DNA from: Rhynchospora pubera
Lineage: Eukaryota; Streptophyta; Magnoliopsida; Poales; Cyperaceae
DNA: 64,000 nt
Assembly (NCBI GenBank): GCA_028095005.1
Contig: CM051459.1
Location: 14,866,699-14,930,698 of the forward strand
Reading direction: 5' to 3'
In this document: positions 20,301 through 27,342 of the stretch, piece after piece
Position numbering within the stretch: the stretch's first letter is position 1
How the letters are laid out: the number at the start of each line of letters is the position of its first letter
The notes under the pieces: generated by a model
The model's input: the letters and a program-made list of their open reading frames with translations, nothing else
Told to the model about the DNA's origin: nothing
Database searches by the model: none
Position numbers and translations under genes: made by a program

Positions 20301-22684
20301 GGGGTTGCTTCTGGACTTATTTCTCCTTCCTCGCGCCCCGTCTCATTAGCTATTTCTCTTACGGTCCTGGCTATGGCTTGCCCTTCATATCCTCGATATT
20401 GCTGAGGGTTTTCAGGGTCGAGCACACCATGGTAGCCAACCAGGTCTGAGATTCTCAGGTTCCTGAGGTACTGGGAGAATTCATTAGCCTGGTCCTCCTC
20501 AGCCAGGAAAGTTTGGTTGTTTTGGTTGAGGCGGGCCTGGTTACCCATGTTATTTTCATATTCCGTGAGATCAGTTTCAGTAACCTCGATGTTCTCCCAG
20601 AGGTGTGAGCCCTCCGTACTTTCCAAATGTGCACGCATAATTTCAAAATCTGTGGGGTGATTCGGATCCGGGTCTTTCCTGTCCCATCCATTTTGCACCA
20701 CAATATCCACCGCGGCTTTCCTTATGGCCATATTCTCTACCTGTTGCTCATGGGTATCCGAGTCTGACATGTTTTCTATTTCCTCATCAACCCTCAACTC
20801 CTGTTGGAACAAGCCAGGCTCTTGAATTTTCAGCTGCATCAAGAAGTCCACATACTCTGCCACAGCGTCGAAAGAGATATGCGGTAGTGAGTCATTGCCT
20901 TCTTCCTCGGCTTCTTCTTCTGATTCCCCGGCGTCACTCAGGTATCTGCAGTGCTCTACGGGTTCATGGGTTTTTTGTTTAGGGATGCTAAGAGGTATTT
21001 CCTTGGTCCAGAACCTATTTGCCAGCCATGATGCTAGCAATTGGTCCACATCATCGCCATGCATAAGCTCTTGGATCCACCAGGGTGGGTTTAAGGCGAT
21101 TTCTGCCTCCAGGATGGGATGAAGGTTGATCTGACCGCACCAGTAGGAGAGGTCTCTCCATTGTTCCCTTGCTTTCATGTATATTTTTATCCTCCTGTAA
21201 CTGGCCGGTTGACATTCCCCCAGCTCCTTATAGAAGGCATCATCATCTTCTTGCGGGTTTTGGTTTGTGACTGCGGAAGAGAGAATAGCCTGTGTAGCCT
21301 CCTCTATTTGCGCAATCATTTCTATTTCCTCTTCTTTAGTGAGCTTCTCTTCTTCTCTTCCCGAGTTATCCTCCGGGTCAGCATTTATTACTGATGTTGA
21401 GATGGCATTGCAGGAAATTCCACCAGAATCACCACCTCCTCTTTCCTCATCACTGTCGAAGTTGCTACCAAAATCATAGCTTTCCTCTTGACTGGGTGGG
21501 TCCGGGTCAGACCATTCATATTCCTCGTCAGTGAAATCAGGGATATCTTGATCGTTTTGGGCATTTTGGGTATTGGTTGAGGTGGAAGCCTCTTTGTTTA
21601 CTTGGTTTCTTACAAAACTAGTCACAGCAATGGTTTGTTTCATCAAATCAGACACATGCTCTGCCAATATCGCAATGGTTTCTGGTGGAATTCCAGATTC
21701 TCCCTTCTTCTTTGATATGACAAGGTTGAACCCCAGATTTTTTATGCTTGGGATACCTTCTGAATCTAGACACTCATCATGAATGTCTACAAACACCTTA
21801 CGATCCTGGCCATTGATCTTGAAAGGTAGGGTCATTCGGTCTGGTTTCTTTCCTTTGCGGATAAGGGTCTTATCCAATTTCTTTATTTCAAGGATCTCTT
21901 TCTTCTTCTTTCCTGATTGGGTCATAGGTTGAACAGTGACCGTCGACCAGGTATGTTGGGTTGGGGCTGAGCTGGATGACAACTCAATGAGGCTTTGTTC
22001 ATTTGCTGTTAATGTTTCAGGAGGTCTGGCGTCCTCCTGTGCCGGCTCCTGTTGGTTAGAGGGTTCTTCATGTTCTCCCTCGTTTCCTGAGACATGATGG
22101 CACGCAGCTGCCCAGAACTCCTCTTCTTTCTTTTCTTTTCCTTCGCCTTTCAACTCCTGCCACACTTGTCCGCTAATTTGAGCTGCGACTTTTGGGGGGA
22201 TGAAATCAGCGAGTGTTGTTTGTGTTGGTTTTTCTTGAACATAGGGATCTTCGACGGTTTCGAGAGCGGTTTTCCTCCAGAATGCCTGTCTAGATCTCAT
22301 GTTTCCCGTTGTTGTGTTACGGATCATCAGTTTCGGTTGTGTTTTCATTGGTTTGAGTCTCTTCGGGACTACTGGTATAATAGGGCTTTTCCATTTGAGT
22401 TGAGGTTCGGCTTGTAAGGCCCTTAGCTTCTTTCTGGTGTTTTTGTTCAAATATATGCTCCATGTCGTGGGTGGTTTTCCATCAGTAGTGACCGAGATAC
22501 GACGAGAGTTAGCACTTGGGGCTCCATTTGAGATGGCATGGGGAGCTGGCTCCTGTCTGGCATCGTCATGAAGAGAGATTGCTCCTTCTTGGATTTTCTG
22601 TTCGAGCCAATCCTTAAAGACATAACAATCCTCTATGTTGTGACCCAAAACTCTGTGATACACACAGTAGTTGGGGTGGTTCAC
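11306..22684 (-). CDS. Tat/Ogre-type polyprotein: nucleocapsid knuckle, giant acidic region, protease, RT, RNase H, second RNase H, integrase
   Basis: This 3,792-codon frame has no stop. It starts in gag with a zinc knuckle (YCVYH...GH....C, residues 6-20); the true frame probably enters from gag by a frame change near 22715. Residues about 20-1955 are acidic and low in complexity. A second knuckle (YCRYH...GH....C) lies near residue 1956. Protease follows near 2225 with DPGSS in place of the usual DTG/DSG, then a GRPWL flap-like end. RT spans about 2690-2930 with VDGYSGYNQI and YVDD (near 2849). The first RNase H is followed by an archaeal-type RNase H starting YFDGSSS (near 3145), the Tat-clade hallmark. 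Integrase has an HHCC finger and D, D, E residues near 3496, 3536 and 3571. It would copy and integrate the element. The domains look intact; activity is not shown. Confidence 0.88.
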   Translation of the reverse strand: MNHPNYCVYHRVLGHNIEDCYVFKDWLEQKIQEGAISLHDDARQEPAPHAISNGAPSANSRRISVTTDGKPPTTWSIYLNKNTRKKLRALQAEPQLKWKSPIIPVVPKRLKPMKTQPKLMIRNTTTGNMRSRQAFWRKTALETVEDPYVQEKPTQTTLADFIPPKVAAQISGQVWQELKGEGKEKKEEEFWAAACHHVSGNEGEHEEPSNQQEPAQEDARPPETLTANEQSLIELSSSSAPTQHTWSTVTVQPMTQSGKKKKEILEIKKLDKTLIRKGKKPDRMTLPFKINGQDRKVFVDIHDECLDSEGIPSIKNLGFNLVISKKKGESGIPPETIAILAEHVSDLMKQTIAVTSFVRNQVNKEASTSTNTQNAQNDQDIPDFTDEEYEWSDPDPPSQEESYDFGSNFDSDEERGGGDSGGISCNAISTSVINADPEDNSGREEEKLTKEEEIEMIAQIEEATQAILSSAVTNQNPQEDDDAFYKELGECQPASYRRIKIYMKAREQWRDLSYWCGQINLHPILEAEIALNPPWWIQELMHGDDVDQLLASWLANRFWTKEIPLSIPKQKTHEPVEHCRYLSDAGESEEEAEEEGNDSLPHISFDAVAEYVDFLMQLKIQEPGLFQQELRVDEEIENMSDSDTHEQQVENMAIRKAAVDIVVQNGWDRKDPDPNHPTDFEIMRAHLESTEGSHLWENIEVTETDLTEYENNMGNQARLNQNNQTFLAEEDQANEFSQYLRNLRISDLVGYHGVLDPENPQQYRGYEGQAIARTVREIANETGREEGEISPEATPPRTARRRRSRRIRRSRHISSPRVEVTFPTQIEAVETSNQVDTAQGESSQQAPEEEEYNEHDSLVEWYVSEIRKLRITDPRAFRRATHPKDPDFTEEFEREAIATVLKEVNKGKTPQCSDSEDSGGSPRFFFCGKTSDGNAQNSESDSDEEEAEREPEVESDHEEPQPSTLQGSSVLMASGSGPPADITSAFEGLNISQATRILSYMEHLRREDPAFLNFIAQHAEILQQPGASYERLRRTLPRETARFRAQIERLYKISNDIDNDSSDDDGSEAGNCRYISGSGSDDSESENYDHRSARIAAWTDDDEPSFKPCNKRRQQGRNARMTVRPQPEWGENVRRELEQAIAETEAMTTSELMRNLRVNSDDDTYCLTEDDEEEVKSPKALRVYQRRKKPANEKEIITYQRRNKGTNKGKNKLLKGESSRDDATCHRVGHHDSDKGESSEVPQPQAETTEENQTNPEEIAYDYEIVLDPAEQVDLANLQGRQPRMVNLDIHIPNIPGQPDLTLEELGEIVRQMVNQIWEATSTEEGCEENEPAGPEAEENASTGQGAAATSTDDQAENTALSSQNQGESQSQNSESCQMITIDDDSGSEEPEQEEFPEGEYLSLADPVGWMNHLVNRVEEPNKRVGWQGSDDELEPEHPYLVDLQPFILDPWPKRRPPTSSKRTGEVRASPLPWVEEIRHNRSRREVCSLEYGRVRNLVSPATNQNIETEAEITQQFRQASIVEGMEGYEPSPHYPIPGTWPRHYADDIIRGYYDPEVFINIQKETIADARKLKNVAKRQGTSESCRTITVSESDTDSEEEEPPTTQDDSLQSEPKLTQKKTAKPKESPLESRAADSSRKATHVGQGLTQGVITDGPAHHTRSKPAQSSTALDRGQAQQPSKEDSAAFTSREKRQLLIDLDFCTNALRRMTRQNIEIQTLVETLIARLKTERKERISIEAELKMLKDRAQKQGAGQKKAMKSGYATSDDSGNLPQRKRGAGIVIQEGQRPKPKTNHPPGKGKEKVSAGNRYHKPKHLRFHNNSFENPGTSWRERGESSRTRECPPIRYESGHLRHRSAETNPTQQIKNGQNHTGQYHMKMKLVKINNTSPCNKLPHKIKIMGKLKPKHESSNGHFRHRNHVNPWEMPEAENRAPRAQTTNKQPKPQGAKKGNDAGRKAYCRYHQVWGHSREECLTWSWNDNDPSDEETEDEVCRAITRGTNSQTSDEETASECEHDTEGELQYGSSEEEPVVLAINSAAVRPLGSDTDQSETEEREIKPPPKPNKVSNLVRQVSTRIRPNMKNHCNVSLRSGTRIPERQPPREITNSGTRNRNETIAEGEARSDGRPKMSVGDYNVVAHLRKIPSLLSVFDALMVSQELRDALIYALQNPASFQAYFAQETRKEVMQIDQEPYITFTDEDLMAGTADHNRPLYTTGTIYGRKINKVLIDPGSSISIMPLKTLVQLSLSIKETKKDKIRIHGFNHQYQKSLGSTVIDITFGNLVTPVKFFIIEADTTYKALLGRPWLHANGLVPSTLHQCIKYVKDGKQYVIKGDDQPFEAHEAELDDAKYYRPKSGKGAATKQGKPSPETMKEAVKNTMLKAAIKSQMLLGSDSETGSSEGTIEDINLPTRMQPNYSSEGEEQNTLSIEILPLEHCKDLTPRESEEVVPFKTFTVPPKIEELETGQVVHPSIQFVKVGEIGHQNEESNAEDWEQWLVEETRKMGIPPQLQDTTSTRLIELFRKAQCLEPIPEKRARMFRDMWDGYSNKVTKLNGKVANTRGLGFKAQTKSSGSNTSQRPRQHSCHRITITEIKEGETTADKGEPLETEQFILAAKNAPKELEEGGQNTIDQLKEINLGTKENPKPTFISTSLPQEMQDELAKLLREYRDCFAWSYSEMPGLDPAVAVHKLKIDKELKPVKQGPRRMRVELEEKVTAEVKKLISAGFIREEKTPDWVANIVSVKKKNGQIRVCVDFRDLNKACPKDDFPLPVTEIIIDHTSSHGVYSFVDGYSGYNQIKMDESDQKHTAFRTPIGIYCYKVMPFGLKNAGATYQRAMTKIFDDLIHKVVECYVDDLVVKSHTHEQHLENLRLMFERLRQHTLKLNPLKCAFMVSSGKFLGFVVRHRGIEIDPDKIKAIQELSPPRTLKQLRSLQGRLAYIRRFIANLSGKIKPFTRLTKKDVPFKWDEECQKSFDDIKQYLQKPPVLAAPIQGKPLLLYTTALDGSLGALLAQENEEGKENALYYLSRMLVGAEHAYTPIEKHCLALIFAVKKLRHYMLAHKVTLISKTDPLKYLMTRPMLTGRLARWAVALMEFDITYAPQKAIKGQALADFLAAHPIPDDSPLACDFPDEEAMQVEENKTCWKLYFDGSSSIQPAVKPNLPKRQAGVGLVFVTPEKGILRHALSLTEPCTNNEAEYEALIAGLEIALQMGIEQLEVYGDSQLILSQIEGLFKIRKPELVKYHEKALELMAKFTYITFQRVPRSLNGKADALARLANELSDPSQEEIQVLVHRRRSLSPCFPKERNEEEETLYTDILSLEREHEKEWMEITQVMTTEGSNQEDWRQPFLDYFQQGKLPVNKAIREQIRKRALRFVYVNNTLYWRSYEGSWLRCISKVEAHQVMQEIHSGVCGAHQSGSRMRVQIKLMGYYWPTMINDCENFSRRCHMCQIHGDFIHQHPNALHPTVVSWPFEIWGTYIIGPIDPPASNGHRFILASTDYFSKWAEARSYREIKASDVVRFFTTQVLYRYGNPRKIISDNGTAFKNAKIDAFADKHKIEWRYSSVYNPRANGLAEAFNKTLIKILRKTIGDNQRNWHEKLHEALWAYRITHRTATQATPYSLVYGAEAVLPIEVELPSLRIAMAAQIPLTKQTQLRLQELDGMDERRLAAQQNLELYQARMTRAYEKLSRPRTFKKGELVLVLRRPILGRHHGPKFAPNWEGPYVIEQAYEGGAYLLADSKGKHPVSSINGRYLKKYYGQNYPDISATHQSQRKSSQQTDWADTCEAVNHLFT
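16820..22620 (-). other. Acidic, low-complexity expansion of about 1,930 residues within the polyprotein
   Basis: Between the two zinc knuckles the frame stays open for about 5.8 kb and codes for Asp/Glu/Ser-rich protein. A short motif, C-x-x-[I/V/L]-[S/T] followed by an acidic or Ser-rich tract, recurs six times here (near 22095, 21405, 20942, 19464, 18549, 17922) and twice more after the second knuckle (near 16700, 14928). A second weak repeat has the form L..LRI.DP..F followed by an acidic linker (near 20820, 20460, 20090, 19690). I know of no Tat element with a region of this size, but I cannot search. Confidence 0.7.
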
Positions 22685-24252
22685 CTTATCTTCTTCCTCG
22701 GGCCTTTTGCATTGGGCAGTCGAACCTCGAGAACTTCCATAGCTTGCCTAAACAGCTTTAGAGTTTTCTCTTTTTTGAATGAGTAGGGCTTGCTTTTCAG
22801 CTCCTTGAGTGTTGGCCTTTGAGCCCTGGACTGTGGATTTCCGTCTTTCGTCTCGCCATTCTTTCCCCATTGGGCACTACCAGTGCCTTCAGCCTGGTTA
22901 GTGACGGCTTTGACTGCCTTTGTTGTTTTGGTTTCCATCTTCTTTCCCTTTTCTTTGTCCTTTTCCTTAGCGGAATGGTACAGCTGGTTCATTTCAGGCT
23001 CCACTTCTTCATATCGAGCAACCATGGCTACCAAATGTTCGAAGGTAGTAACATTATGGCCCACCATCCATACTTTCATTGGTGCATGGATGCTGTTCAG
23101 AAGTATACGTACCGCCTCGGATTCACTTATGTTAGACTGGCATCCTGTGTACATGGTTTCCCACCTTGATACATAGTCAGAGACAGACTCGCCTTGCTTT
23201 TGTCTGGCATTGACTAGGTTGGTAACGGAGACCCGATGCGGGGTCGTCCTGAACCTTGCGCAAAAGGCATTTGCCATTTCTTTCCAACTTTTGATACTGT
23301 CCGCCTCGAGAGAGGCATACCAGTCAAATGCTACCCCAGACAGACTTTGTGAAAATTGCCTTAGTAGCCATTCCTCCCTTCGAGCGGTGTTTCCACAGGA
23401 GGTTATGAAGTGTGACAGATGTTGACTCGGGGTGATTTTGTTTCCAACCCCGTCAAATACCTTAAATTTTGGTACTATATGTCCTTTCGGGTAATCCAGC
23501 TGGTCAAACCTTGCAGGGTAAGGTCGGCCTGTGAAATTGACGGGCAGTTGAGTGCCCCCAATCCCTAGAGATTGCAGTTTTTGATCCATGGCCCTTTGCA
23601 TTTTTTCCATCATACCCTCAGGGTCAATGACATTAGTTTCCTTTCTTTCAAGCAACTCCTCTTCAGAGGTTTCACTGGAGCTGCTATCCTTTTCCTGCAC
23701 GATTTTGGAGTGGGATTTCTTGATTTTCTTTTTGTTTTTGGATTTTGGTTTAGAAGCCATTCCTTGGGTTTCGGTTGACTTTAGTGCATCATTGTTCGAA
23801 ACAACACAGCTTGGGTGTGCCCCCTTCTTGGCTATGTGTTTCTGGACTTCCGCGCATGCCGCGGTTACCCGAGCATTCTCCGCTTGGAGTTGCTCAAGTT
23901 GCTTTATTTTCTCTTCCAGCTCCTTGCGAAGCTGGGCCATCTCGTCAGATATTTCCTCGAGGATTTCAATCTCCTCATCAACATCCTCAGACGAACTTCC
24001 ATGATCCGGGTTTGGATCTTCTTCATCACTTGCGATGTTATCAGTGGTCTGTTGGACAATTTCCTCCACTACCGGGTTTGGGAGGTTTGGATGCTGAAAC
24101 TTTTCCTCTTTGCCCTCGCGTTTCCACGGGGATACTTTCAGAGTGAGGCGGTTCCTGGGAACCTGTTCCAACCATGCGGACTTCCGCCGTTTCCTCATCA
24201 TCATCGTCATTACCATCAACTGACACATGATATACTGAGACAGAATCAGCAT
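22681..24252 (-). CDS. Gag, coiled coil and capsid part
   Basis: The 523-codon frame overlaps its neighbours at both ends. An acidic stretch is followed by a coiled coil (about residues 95-145, heptads around MAQLRKELEEKIKQLEQL), a Lys/Ser-rich linker, and the retrotransposon gag capsid domain (PF03732-like) with FDWYASLEADSIKSW and a QGESVSDYVSRW segment. It ends just before the zinc knuckle, which lies in the frame of the 11306-22684 ORF. The join requires a -1 step near an AAAA run at about 22715. The first 40 or so codons may be out-of-frame leader, since the true start probably lies in the upstream ORF. The protein forms the particle shell. Confidence 0.8.
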   Translation of the reverse strand: MLILSQYIMCQLMVMTMMMRKRRKSAWLEQVPRNRLTLKVSPWKREGKEEKFQHPNLPNPVVEEIVQQTTDNIASDEEDPNPDHGSSSEDVDEEIEILEEISDEMAQLRKELEEKIKQLEQLQAENARVTAACAEVQKHIAKKGAHPSCVVSNNDALKSTETQGMASKPKSKNKKKIKKSHSKIVQEKDSSSSETSEEELLERKETNVIDPEGMMEKMQRAMDQKLQSLGIGGTQLPVNFTGRPYPARFDQLDYPKGHIVPKFKVFDGVGNKITPSQHLSHFITSCGNTARREEWLLRQFSQSLSGVAFDWYASLEADSIKSWKEMANAFCARFRTTPHRVSVTNLVNARQKQGESVSDYVSRWETMYTGCQSNISESEAVRILLNSIHAPMKVWMVGHNVTTFEHLVAMVARYEEVEPEMNQLYHSAKEKDKEKGKKMETKTTKAVKAVTNQAEGTGSAQWGKNGETKDGNPQSRAQRPTLKELKSKPYSFKKEKTLKLFRQAMEVLEVRLPNAKGPRKKIR

Positions 24253-25147
24253 TCCGCCCCTTCCTCATCACATGTTTCTTTTTTGTTTTGCTTTTCATCA
24301 TCTGACTCGTCACCTGGCTAGCCAGAGAGGTATCTTTTTCTTTTGGTACCCATCGCTTGGTGCCCCCTGTATTTTGCTTGGGAGCGGGGATGGGTTCCGG
24401 TTGTTTGGGCCTCCAAATTTGCTTCACTTTCCCTTTGGCCTTCATTGAACGGGCGTTGGGTTGGAGTGATGGAAAGGTAAGCCGGTCAAAGACTGAAGGC
24501 GGGTGGGCCACAGTCCTTTTTTCTGACGCACTATAGTCCGCGTCTCCCTCTCGGTTGTCCTCGCGATAAGGAAAGCGGAGCCTCTGGTGCGCCGGGAACT
24601 TGAGCCTGTCCTTGATGGACGGCTTGTTGGGGTTGGCAGGGATCGCAGTGACGATCCTGCGGGACTTGCGGGACCTTTTGACAATCCTGAAGGCCGCGTG
24701 AATGGCCTCCACTGCCTTGTGTTTTGGGTGGGTCACCTTCTCTGTCTCGGAGATTGGGGCGTACATGGGGAGCTCCCAATCCTCTCTAAGACGCATTACT
24801 TCACCTCCCTTTTTGAGCATATGCAGAGGGGTGAAGGTGTTGCTGAGGGACAGATTAGTGACGGTATCAGGTTGTTGGACCAGGTGGAGAGCTTGGGCCC
24901 TCGAGATCCTAGCCCTCTTATCCTTTTTGAGTTTTGGGGCTGTTGCCCCCTTGACATGGGTGGTTGCTGCCCGACCCTTCTTGGTGCTAAGGGCAGGCTT
25001 TCCAGAAATCTCCACCGACGCTTCACCAGCAAGCATAACAGGAGAGATTTGCACAACAGCTTGGACGGGCACATAGAGAGTCCCGGTTGCTGCTGCTTTC
25101 CTGTGGCGAAGACGCTCGCCCTTCACGATTTGACTCCAGGTAAACAT
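24041..25147 (-). CDS. N-terminal gag or ORF1-like basic protein
   Basis: This 368-codon frame is the first after the 5' leader and starts with an ATG at 25147. It is rich in Lys and Arg, with a twice-used DRLxFP motif (DRLKFP, DRLTFP) and a charged Asp/Glu tract near the end. I do not recognise the domain. Ogre elements have a separate ORF upstream of gag, and this may match it, or it may be the gag N-terminus reached through a +1 step in the 24041-24252 overlap. It is in the same frame as pol, so the capsid frame between them is the odd one out. Confidence 0.55.
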   Translation of the reverse strand: MFTWSQIVKGERLRHRKAAATGTLYVPVQAVVQISPVMLAGEASVEISGKPALSTKKGRAATTHVKGATAPKLKKDKRARISRAQALHLVQQPDTVTNLSLSNTFTPLHMLKKGGEVMRLREDWELPMYAPISETEKVTHPKHKAVEAIHAAFRIVKRSRKSRRIVTAIPANPNKPSIKDRLKFPAHQRLRFPYREDNREGDADYSASEKRTVAHPPSVFDRLTFPSLQPNARSMKAKGKVKQIWRPKQPEPIPAPKQNTGGTKRWVPKEKDTSLASQVTSQMMKSKTKKKHVMRKGRNADSVSVYHVSVDGNDDDDEETAEVRMVGTGSQEPPHSESIPVETRGQRGKVSASKPPKPGSGGNCPTDH

Positions 25148-25759
25148 GATTCCTTCTGCAATAGAGAAAACTTAGAGTCAACCATTAGTATATATTTTTT
25201 GATATGATGGACTTAATTCCACTTTCACATTTAAACTTTGATTATGCCCTGATGAGAGGAGAAAAATGTCCCACCGGGCGTGCCAGAATCTGTCTCGCAC
25301 TTTTTCAGTCCAACCACGGAAGATCAGATAGTCCTCTATGGGGCGAAGAAAATGCGGATCAGATACCCCTCGAGCATCTTGAGACCCGTCGTTACTGTCC
25401 ATTCCGAATGAGCGAAGGACACTAATGCGGTTCTAAGTACCTCGAGAGTTGATTGTTTGTCGTAGGTCCTTTTTTTCCAGTAGGCGCAAGCCCCTACTGT
25501 TAATTACCTCCGGACTCAGCTACGAACTGGGCCAAGAGCACCTCTAGATCGGGATAATCAAAGTTCAGATATCATAAGTGGATAAGGTCCATTTTAATAA
25601 AAAGGATTGTGTTTTGGTAGAGAATTTCAGGGTGAGAGCAAAGCAGAAGGGCAGTCATTTGAACAGTGCCATGCAAGCATAAATGATGCAATTTAATTCT
25701 TTAGTTTCATATTTTAAGATATTTAGGTTGCTTTTTCTTTACTGGATCAGGCTTAGTAT

Positions 25760-26135
25760 CGTTATAGATTTTTGAGTTTGACACTAGGAAATTTGGTATC
25801 CTAGATCAATCCTCAATCGTTTAGAGATTTAGAGATTTTGGGATTTCGTTCAAGTCTCGAGTACAGATGCGCTATGCCTTCTCTTGACAGGAACTTGGGT
25901 GATGGCCACTGATTGACTTTTCTTCTGGTCATCTGGGCATCAGGTTTCAGTCTGCTTCTGGTCAAACATGCTGTGGACTTGTAGAAACAGGCTGTCAGAT
26001 TTGAGTCCAACGCTAGAAAATAGGGTATTCTAGATCAGTTCTCAATCGTTTTGAGGAACTTAGGGATTTTTGGGGTTTTCGTTCAAGTCGCGAGTACAGA
26101 TGCGCTATGCCTTCTCTTGACAAGAACTTCAATGA
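25760..26135. repeat. Direct duplication of about 130 bp in the 5' leader
   Basis: The two copies share GAGTACAGATGCGCTATGCC and CTTCTCTTGACA at their ends, and TTCTAGATCA/TCCTAGATCA with CTCAATCGTTT at their starts. They are separated by about 100 bp. The copies differ at several positions, so the duplication is older than the present insertion. Confidence 0.6.
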
Positions 26136-26229
26136 TGATTCAGAATTGTCTTTTCCTTTATCTCAATCTGAATATCAGGAGGGTGTCTCCTTCAAGGCGA
26201 AACGCGATGCAGTCTTGAAGGGACGAATT

Positions 26230-26610
26230 TTTGACTTTTAAGACTTTATGTCACTTTAGACTTTGTGTCTCCTGAGTCACTTTTAGATTTTGTATCATTC
26301 AGACTTTGTGTCACTTTTAGACTTTGTGTCATTTTGACTTTGTGTCACTTTTAGACTTTGTGTCATTTTGACTTTGTGTCGCTTTTAGACTTTGTGTCAG
26401 TTTCAGGTTTGGACTTTTAATTTTCACTTTAGGATTTTGGACTTTTGAGTTCATCTTTTGAAATTTTGACTTTTGAATTTTGGTTTTTCAGACTTTGTTT
26501 TAAAGTTTGAACTTGGTTTGGACTTTTGAATTTTGGCATTCTGGACTTTGGGTTGGACTTTTCAGTTGTGACTTTTGAGTTTTAGATTTCCAGCATTTGG
26601 TTGGACTTTT
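26230..26610. repeat. Degenerate tandem repeat in the 5' leader
   Basis: Units of about 18-30 bp built on GACTTTGTGTCACTTTTA and GACTTTGTGTCATTTT recur back to back, then decay into GGACTTTTGAGTTT/GGACTTTTGAATTT units. No coding sense is apparent. Confidence 0.65.
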
Positions 26611-27327
26611 GAGTTTAGGCATTTAAATTTGCTCTTTCAAACTTGTGTCTTTGATCTTTTTGGTGATGTTGTTTTTATTTCATTTTTTTTGTTCGCAGAT
26701 TTTAATACCTGACTGTGCTTGTTGTTCAGAACAAAGAATGTCAGTTGTACCTGCTGTCCAGAACATAAACGGTTCAAACGTACCTGCTGTCCAGAACATA
26801 GAATGTTCAAAATGATTTTCTTTTGCTTTACTTCCTTTTCTTTCTCTTTTTTTATTTAACCATATAAATATAAATTTATCATTATTATTATTATTATGAT
26901 TATATATTTTTTTTTATACTTATGGTTATCCCTTAAAATATTTTGTACTTTGGTGTTTTAGCATAACATAACACATCAAAATATTCCTCATATTTTTCTT
27001 AATATTTTATGAGAATTTTTCTGATTTTCTGGCTATTTTTAATGCTTTTTTGAAGTTTTCTGCTTCGCAGAATTTTCTGATTGGCTGGACCTTGCTGTGT
27101 GTGTTTTGTCGTCAGGGATCCACTCCACGCTGGGTGTCACAGAGGATCAGAGGGGGACTGAGGGCTGGGGTTTGATCAAACCATTTGGCTCACGCCTGCG
27201 TCTGTACGTCGAACAGGGTGAGTTCGGGTCCGAGACCGACTCGTTGGCTTTGTGCGCCAGGTCTACGCAGGAGAAGGATTCACTTTCCCTCCCACCTTCT
27301 CGATCATATTCTTAAGATTTTCCGTTG

Positions 27328-27342
27328 GACTGGACGCCTCCA
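27328..27342 (-). other. Candidate primer binding site of the Tat/Ogre-type element
   Basis: On the minus strand TGGAGGCGTCCAGTC begins one base after the LTR end. Starting with TGG, complementary to the CCA tail of a tRNA, and lying next to the LTR fits a primer site. I could not match the rest to a named tRNA, so its identity is open. Confidence 0.5.

Larger units (their letters stand above)
25148..27327 (-). other. 5' leader (untranslated region) of the Tat/Ogre-type element
   Basis: The 2.2 kb between the gag ORFs and the 5' LTR have no protein-like frame. They hold a duplicated block of about 130 bp (25760-25905 and 26001-26135), a tandem run built on GACTTTGTGTCACTTTTA (26230-26610) and a smaller repeat of CCTGCTGTCCAGAACATA (26725-26815). 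The element promoter in the LTR would transcribe this as the start of the genomic RNA. Confidence 0.6.
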
